Shown one piece after another: positions 54,774 through 58,481 of a stretch of 58,481 bases of DNA. A program made the position numbers and the translations under genes. Source of the stretch: an uncultured Tateyamaria sp. (GTDB lineage Bacteria; Pseudomonadota; Alphaproteobacteria; Rhodobacterales; Rhodobacteraceae); the NCBI RefSeq assembly GCF_947504105.1, contig NZ_CANNGP010000029.1, forward strand, positions 1 through 58,481. Direction: 5' to 3'. Numbering within the stretch: position 1 is the stretch's first letter; each line of letters opens with the position of its first letter. The notes beneath the pieces were generated by a model. It did no database searches and had not been told where the DNA came from. It saw only the letters and a program-made list of their open reading frames with translations.

Positions 54774-54896
54774 CACGCCTCGCGGGTGCGCGGATACACA
54801 TTTCCCGCGCGCCGTCACGGCAGGAATTCCTGACTTGGGTCAATGCGACGCGATCACCACCTCGTGATCCATTGCCAACGGACCAAAGGAATTTCC

Positions 54897-55259
54897 ATGT
54901 CCCTGTTTTCCATGCGCGCCGCAGCTTGTGGCCTTGTTCTTGCATTTCTCAGCGCCTGCGACGTCGCCTATCCCGTTACGGTGATCGGGGACAACGGCAT
55001 GACCTTTCGCGGCTCGGCCACCGACACCTTCCTGCACGGCGGCAGCTTTCAGGCCACCAACGGTACCGCGGTCTGCACTGGCACCTATGACAAGTTTGCA
55101 GATATCAGCACTGTCAGCTTCCCGGTCGTGTGCAACAATGGGCTGCGCGGGGTAGGCACCGCATATTTTCAATCGCCCACTGCAGGGTCCGGTTTCGTGA
55201 CAATGACCGACGGCAGCCAGTGGCAATTCATCTTTGGGCGTGGCGCACTGGCGCTTTAA
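54897..55259 (+). CDS. Small putative lipoprotein
   Basis: A 120-aa protein with signal MSLFSMRAAACGLVLAFLSAC and lipobox LSAC. The mature part is beta-rich with FRGSATDTFLHGGSF and a Cys pair (TAVCTG, VVCNNG). AAGGAA precedes the ATG. No family recognised. Confidence 0.65.
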   Translation: MSLFSMRAAACGLVLAFLSACDVAYPVTVIGDNGMTFRGSATDTFLHGGSFQATNGTAVCTGTYDKFADISTVSFPVVCNNGLRGVGTAYFQSPTAGSGFVTMTDGSQWQFIFGRGALAL

Positions 55260-55341
55260 GGCCAATAGCGAAACGAGCCGGTAGACATCGTCCGGCCCGC
55301 GGCGTTAATGGAACGAAAGCACAGTCATCAATCAAATCGCC

Positions 55342-56325
55342 ATGTCCTCGAATGCCAAGGGCGCATTGCTCGCCCTCATCGCCTTTGGAGTGTTTTCGAC
55401 CCATGACGTCTTTATCAAGACGTTGGGGGCTATCTATTCCCCGATCCAGATCGTGTTCTTCAGTGTTTTGCTGAGCTTTCCGCTGGCGACGATCATGCTG
55501 ATGCGTGACGCCAAGCCCGGCACGCTGGTGCCCGTGCACCCATGGTGGATGGCCTTGCGCACCGTGGGAGCGGTCATCACCGGCGTGTCCGCCTTTTATA
55601 CCTTTTCGAACCTGCCACTGACCCAAACTTACGCCATTTTGTTTGCCACACCACTGCTAATCACGGTGTTGTCGATCCCTATCCTTGGTGAAAAGGTGCG
55701 TTTGCCTCGGTGGCTGGCTGTCATCGTGGGCCTTGCCGGTGTGATGGTGGTCTTGCGACCGGGTGCAACGGACCTGACCCTGGGCCACACTGCCGCGATC
55801 ATCGCAGCTTTTGCCGGGGCTTTTGCGTCCATCGTGGTGCGCAAGATCGGGGCCGAGGAACGAACGGTTGTCCTGCTGCTCTATCCCATGGTTGGCAACT
55901 TTGCGGTGATGGGTATCGCACTTGCCTTTGTCTACAAGCCCATGCCGATCGAGCATCTGGGCATGCTGGCCATCATCTCGGTCATGGCCTGGATCGCGGG
56001 TCGCTTCATCATCGCTGCATACCAGACCGGAGAAGCGGCCATTGTCGCGCCCATGCAGTATTCACAGATCCTTTGGGCGACGGCTTACGGCCTGCTCTTT
56101 TTCAACGAAGTGCCGGACACGTATACCGGGGTTGGTGCGGCCATCATCATTGCATCGGGTCTGTTCATTGTGTTCCGGGAAAGTCGGTCCGGCAATTCGG
56201 AGAACAAACCCGTTCTACGCACCCGTAGCCGCATCGGCACACCTGGTACCTTCCGGGTCAGCAGCCTGATGACCAGCGGCCGCTTCCGTGACCAGCCCCT
56301 TGTCAAAGCGCCGGACGAAGAGTAA
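55342..56325 (+). CDS. DMT-superfamily (EamA) permease
   Basis: A 327-aa inner-membrane transporter with ten helices in two EamA halves (about residues 5-140 and 150-285). ALLALIAFGVFSTHDVFIK and the second half starting TAAIIAAFAGAFASIVVRKIG are typical. The C-terminal cytoplasmic tail of about 30 residues is polar. The substrate is unknown (metabolite efflux or uptake). It ends 16 nt before tRNA-Pro. Confidence 0.88.
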   Translation: MSSNAKGALLALIAFGVFSTHDVFIKTLGAIYSPIQIVFFSVLLSFPLATIMLMRDAKPGTLVPVHPWWMALRTVGAVITGVSAFYTFSNLPLTQTYAILFATPLLITVLSIPILGEKVRLPRWLAVIVGLAGVMVVLRPGATDLTLGHTAAIIAAFAGAFASIVVRKIGAEERTVVLLLYPMVGNFAVMGIALAFVYKPMPIEHLGMLAIISVMAWIAGRFIIAAYQTGEAAIVAPMQYSQILWATAYGLLFFNEVPDTYTGVGAAIIIASGLFIVFRESRSGNSENKPVLRTRSRIGTPGTFRVSSLMTSGRFRDQPLVKAPDEE

Positions 56326-56340
56326 TCCGCTCGGCACGGT

Positions 56341-56417
56341 CGGAGTGTAGCTCAGCCTGGTAGAGCACTGTCTTCGGGAGGCAGGGGCCGGAGGTTCGAA
56401 TCCTCTCACTCCGACCA
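56341..56417 (+). tRNA. tRNA-Pro (anticodon CGG)
   Basis: A 77-nt cloverleaf including an encoded CCA. Acceptor CGGAGTG/CACTCCG, D arm GCTC/GAGC, anticodon stem CTGTC/GGCAG with loop TTCGGGA (anticodon CGG, reading CCG), and T arm GGAGG with TTCGAAT then CCTCT all pair well. The T-arm/3' end is a common integrase target, and the sequence downstream looks like an eroded insertion zone. Confidence 0.95.
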
Positions 56418-57005
56418 ATGATTTCAATATCTTAACGTTCTCGCCGCCAGTTTATTGTCTCGTTTTTGTCTCGGAAGCAGTGCGCTCCACAGAACGGCAC
56501 GATGGACCTCTGCCGATTACAAACTTACCTACACCGTTTCGGTTCCTGTACTCGCTCCCAAACAAAATCAAAGCCTTAGCGCCAAATTTGGCCCGCAGAC
56601 CAGCTTCCCAGTCTCTTTTCTAATTGATCTAGTAGCGGGAACGAGGTCAGACTGGGCGTTTCTCAAGGGACACTCAGATCACGCAAAATCAGTACGATTT
56701 TGTTTCGATACGATTTAGCTGCAAGTTGCCAGAGACACCGGAAGCTTGCTGGAGTGATTGTCAACCCTAAGCCAAGCTTCGGCTTCAACCGGCGCGTCGG
56801 GCGCAAAACATGGTCGAAAACTGTTGAAGGGGGTGTGGGCCTCATCCTGATTTGAACGTTGCTCTTCCATACACCCCACAGTGTAACATAGCCGATTCCG
56901 TACAAAAGTGGCCATGTTTTGGATCATCCAGCCTATCCAATATCGGCACGGCTGTTTGATCGACGGCACCGTTCCCTCTTGCCGCTTGTCCCCCAAGCGC
57001 TCACT
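56418..57005. other. 590-bp stretch without a convincing gene after tRNA-Pro
   Basis: Short open frames occur on both strands (up to about 90 codons) but none has a good start or recognisable product. Base composition is lower in GC than the core. I found no second copy of the tRNA 3' end (attR-like) within the window. It may hold decayed mobile-element sequence. Confidence 0.45.
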
Positions 57006-57880
57006 TTAAAAAATCAGAATGTCGTTCTCAAGACCTGCCGAGGACGAAATGCCCAAAAGCAAGATGCTGCTGCCCGCTCCAAAATCGAGTAGCAAACCTT
57101 CGTCGGTAGTTTGAGCCTGTGCTTGGATCTGCGCAGCGCTTCGCCCGTTGACAACGGGCCGCCCCCAAGTGGAGTGCGTCTGTTCCGATCACATAGTCGA
57201 CGATAACGTCCGCCGAACTTTGTGCTGTGAAAACAAATGTATCCGCACCAGTGCCGCCGTTTATCGTGTCTTGGCCCAATACTCCAAGTTCCGCGGTATC
57301 GACAAAGCGGTCGTCACCCCCTCCCAGAAATATGCGGTCTTGACCACTTCCACCAAAGACTGTGTCGTTACCGTCACCCGCGTGGATGGTGTCGAATTGG
57401 GTACCACCAAAAATCAGGTCATCGCCGAGACGACCGAAGATCAGATCATTGCCGTCCTGGCCGTGAAATTCGTCGTCACCGTTGCCGCCTTGGATGGTGT
57501 CATCGCCAGGCCCGGCAAAAACCGTGTCCCGGCCAAACTCTCCACCTTGGCCGTTGTCGTTGAACAAGTCGTTGCCTTGATTGAGGAAAACCAGATCACG
57601 GCCGTTCTCACCGAATACCGTATCGCTTCCGTCACCTGCGTGGATGGTGTCAGATTGGCCATCGCCGAAAATCTCATCGTTGCCAAGACCACCGTACATC
57701 AAATCGTTGCCGCCCCCGCCGATAAGAGTGTCCGAACCAAGACCGCCATACAGACTGTCTGCTCCCCCATTCCCGCTTAGGCTATCAGCCCCGGCTAGTC
57801 CCGAGAGTTGATCGTCGCCCGACCCACCAGCTTGCGTATCGTTGTTTGGGCCACCGCTCCAGATAATCGCGTCGCCAGGT
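57006..57880 (-). pseudogene. RTX (haemolysin-type calcium-binding) repeat protein, 5'-truncated and frameshifted
   Basis: On the minus strand a run of more than twelve glycine/aspartate nonapeptides (GGLGNDEIF, AGDGSDTVF, GGNGDDEFH, AGDGNDTVF and others) follows a start-less N-terminal part that abuts an Lrp fragment. After DYVIGTDALHLG the frame is lost near a five-C run (57162-57166); in the next frame the normal RTX C-terminus resumes (AQTTDEGLLLDFGAG, LLLGISS, ENDILIF, stop at 57006). So it is a fragment of a type I-secreted protein. Reading without frame correction ends at 57028. Confidence 0.8.
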
Positions 57881-57881
57881 A

Positions 57882-58160
57882 CGTTCCGCGTATTTCCTGC
57901 ATGATGAAGCTGGCTGACACGTCCATCAGCTTCATCTTTCGTATCGGCCTTTGGTACAGTGCGTCGTAGGCCTCAACGTCGGGGACGCGTGCCTGAATCA
58001 AGTAGTCCAGGTCGCCGGAAGTGCGTTATACGCCTTGTATTTCCGGCATTGCGCTTATCGCGTTGGCAAAATCGTCTAGCCACTCCGGGTCATGTTCATT
58101 GGTCCGAACCGAGATGAACACGGTTAGACCAATGTTGATTTTCTTGGGGTCAACCAACAT
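57882..58160 (-). pseudogene. Lrp/AsnC-family regulator fragment with internal stop
   Basis: The minus-strand frame gives LVDPKKINIGLTVFISVRT, then EWLDDFANAISAMPEIQGV, a TAA stop at 58026-58028, then RTSGDLDYLIQARVPDVEAY and MDVSASFIMQEIRGT. This is the C-terminal (RAM) domain of an Lrp/AsnC regulator. The DNA-binding N-terminal part is missing, cut off where the IS end begins, and the last residues are replaced by RTX sequence. The gene is dead. Confidence 0.8.
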
Positions 58161-58164
58161 GTGT

Positions 58165-58481
58165 CTAGCCCCCTGTGTCTGGGCCACTGATCAGGGGTTT
58201 CTCTATTAGGGTTTCAGGAACGGGTGGGCGCATGTTGAGTGCCTGATGCGGCCTGGTGTGATTGTACTGCCTGAGCCAGTGATTGATGACGATCTGAGCT
58301 TGCTTGGTCGTCGTGAACCACTCCGCATTGAGAACCTCTCGCCGTGATGTCCCATTGAACCGCTCGTTGTATCCGTTCTCCCAGGGCGATCCCGGATAAA
58401 TGCGGATCGGCTGGATGTCAACGCGTCGCAGCCAGCCTTGCATCGCCTCTGCTGCGAACTCGGGGCCGTTATCGGATCGGA
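58165..58481 (-). mobile_element. IS3-family transposase (OrfB C-terminal part), running off the window
   Basis: The integrase core's end is seen: DNGPEF with the second catalytic Asp, YPGSPWENGYNERFNGTSRR with the catalytic Glu, and YNHTRPHQALNMRPP. Its stop is at 58165, and the IS end (TGTCTAGCCCCCTGTG) begins at about 58162, cutting the Lrp fragment. The start and the rest of the element lie beyond 58481. It resembles the IS407/IS2-like branches, not determined further. Confidence 0.88.

Noticed and set aside
56455-56996. Short frames of 80-93 codons on both strands after tRNA-Pro
   Set aside because: No good starts and mutually overlapping; treated as non-coding or decayed sequence.

Overview
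The window reads as a chromosomal segment of a marine alphaproteobacterium of the Rhodobacteraceae (Roseobacter group). It is GC-rich, densely packed with ATGA and TGATG gene overlaps, and carries families common in that group: a DUF1523 protein, a GT14/DUF5928-type glycosyltransferase, a glcD-E-F glycolate oxidase operon, GFA and ClbS/DfsB proteins, and leuC-leuD-leuB split by two extra genes. These assignments come from reading translated sequence and recalling families; no search was run.

Layout. 0.1-4.3 kb: class A penicillin-binding protein, then glnK-amtB for ammonium uptake. 4.7-6.5 kb: an SDR-plus-membrane-domain protein coupled to a DUF2269-like protein. 6.7-16.3 kb: housekeeping genes (aromatic aminotransferase, mercaptopyruvate sulfurtransferase, smpB, SGNH lipoprotein, PepSY membrane protein, rRNA methyltransferase) and a divergent sulfotransferase/glycosyltransferase pair. 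16.4-25.2 kb: a minus-strand run of eleven genes, mostly coupled by 4-nt overlaps. It encodes a long coiled-coil protein, an AAA+ ATPase, two large soluble proteins of unknown function, a lipoprotein, five small membrane proteins including the DUF1523 protein, and one atypical small protein. This is the best candidate here for an undescribed system. 25.4-36.9 kb: creatinase with an alpha/beta hydrolase, gabD, an L,D-transpeptidase, a PHB-depolymerase-like esterase, a threonine-dehydratase-like enzyme, a phytase-like secreted protein behind a good Pho box, and a YegD-type Hsp70. 36.9-43.5 kb: hsp20 behind a sigma-32-like promoter, two tandem trypsin-like proteases, and the glycolate oxidase operon with an extra membrane gene. 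43.6-56.4 kb: DUF599 protein, rlmH-rsfS, DUF2975/HTH pair, MBL hydrolase-MscS pair, leucine genes, DMT permease and tRNA-Pro(CGG).

After the tRNA the character changes. There is about 590 bp with no convincing gene, then a 5'-truncated and frameshifted RTX-repeat gene, then an Lrp/AsnC fragment with an internal stop, then an IS3-family transposase running off the window. This looks like an eroded integration zone next to a tRNA gene.

Two dispersed inverted-repeat elements lie in gaps of the AAA+ cluster, and a palindromic repeat that supplies or abuts stop codons occurs after two genes elsewhere. No CRISPR array, rRNA or riboswitch was recognised.
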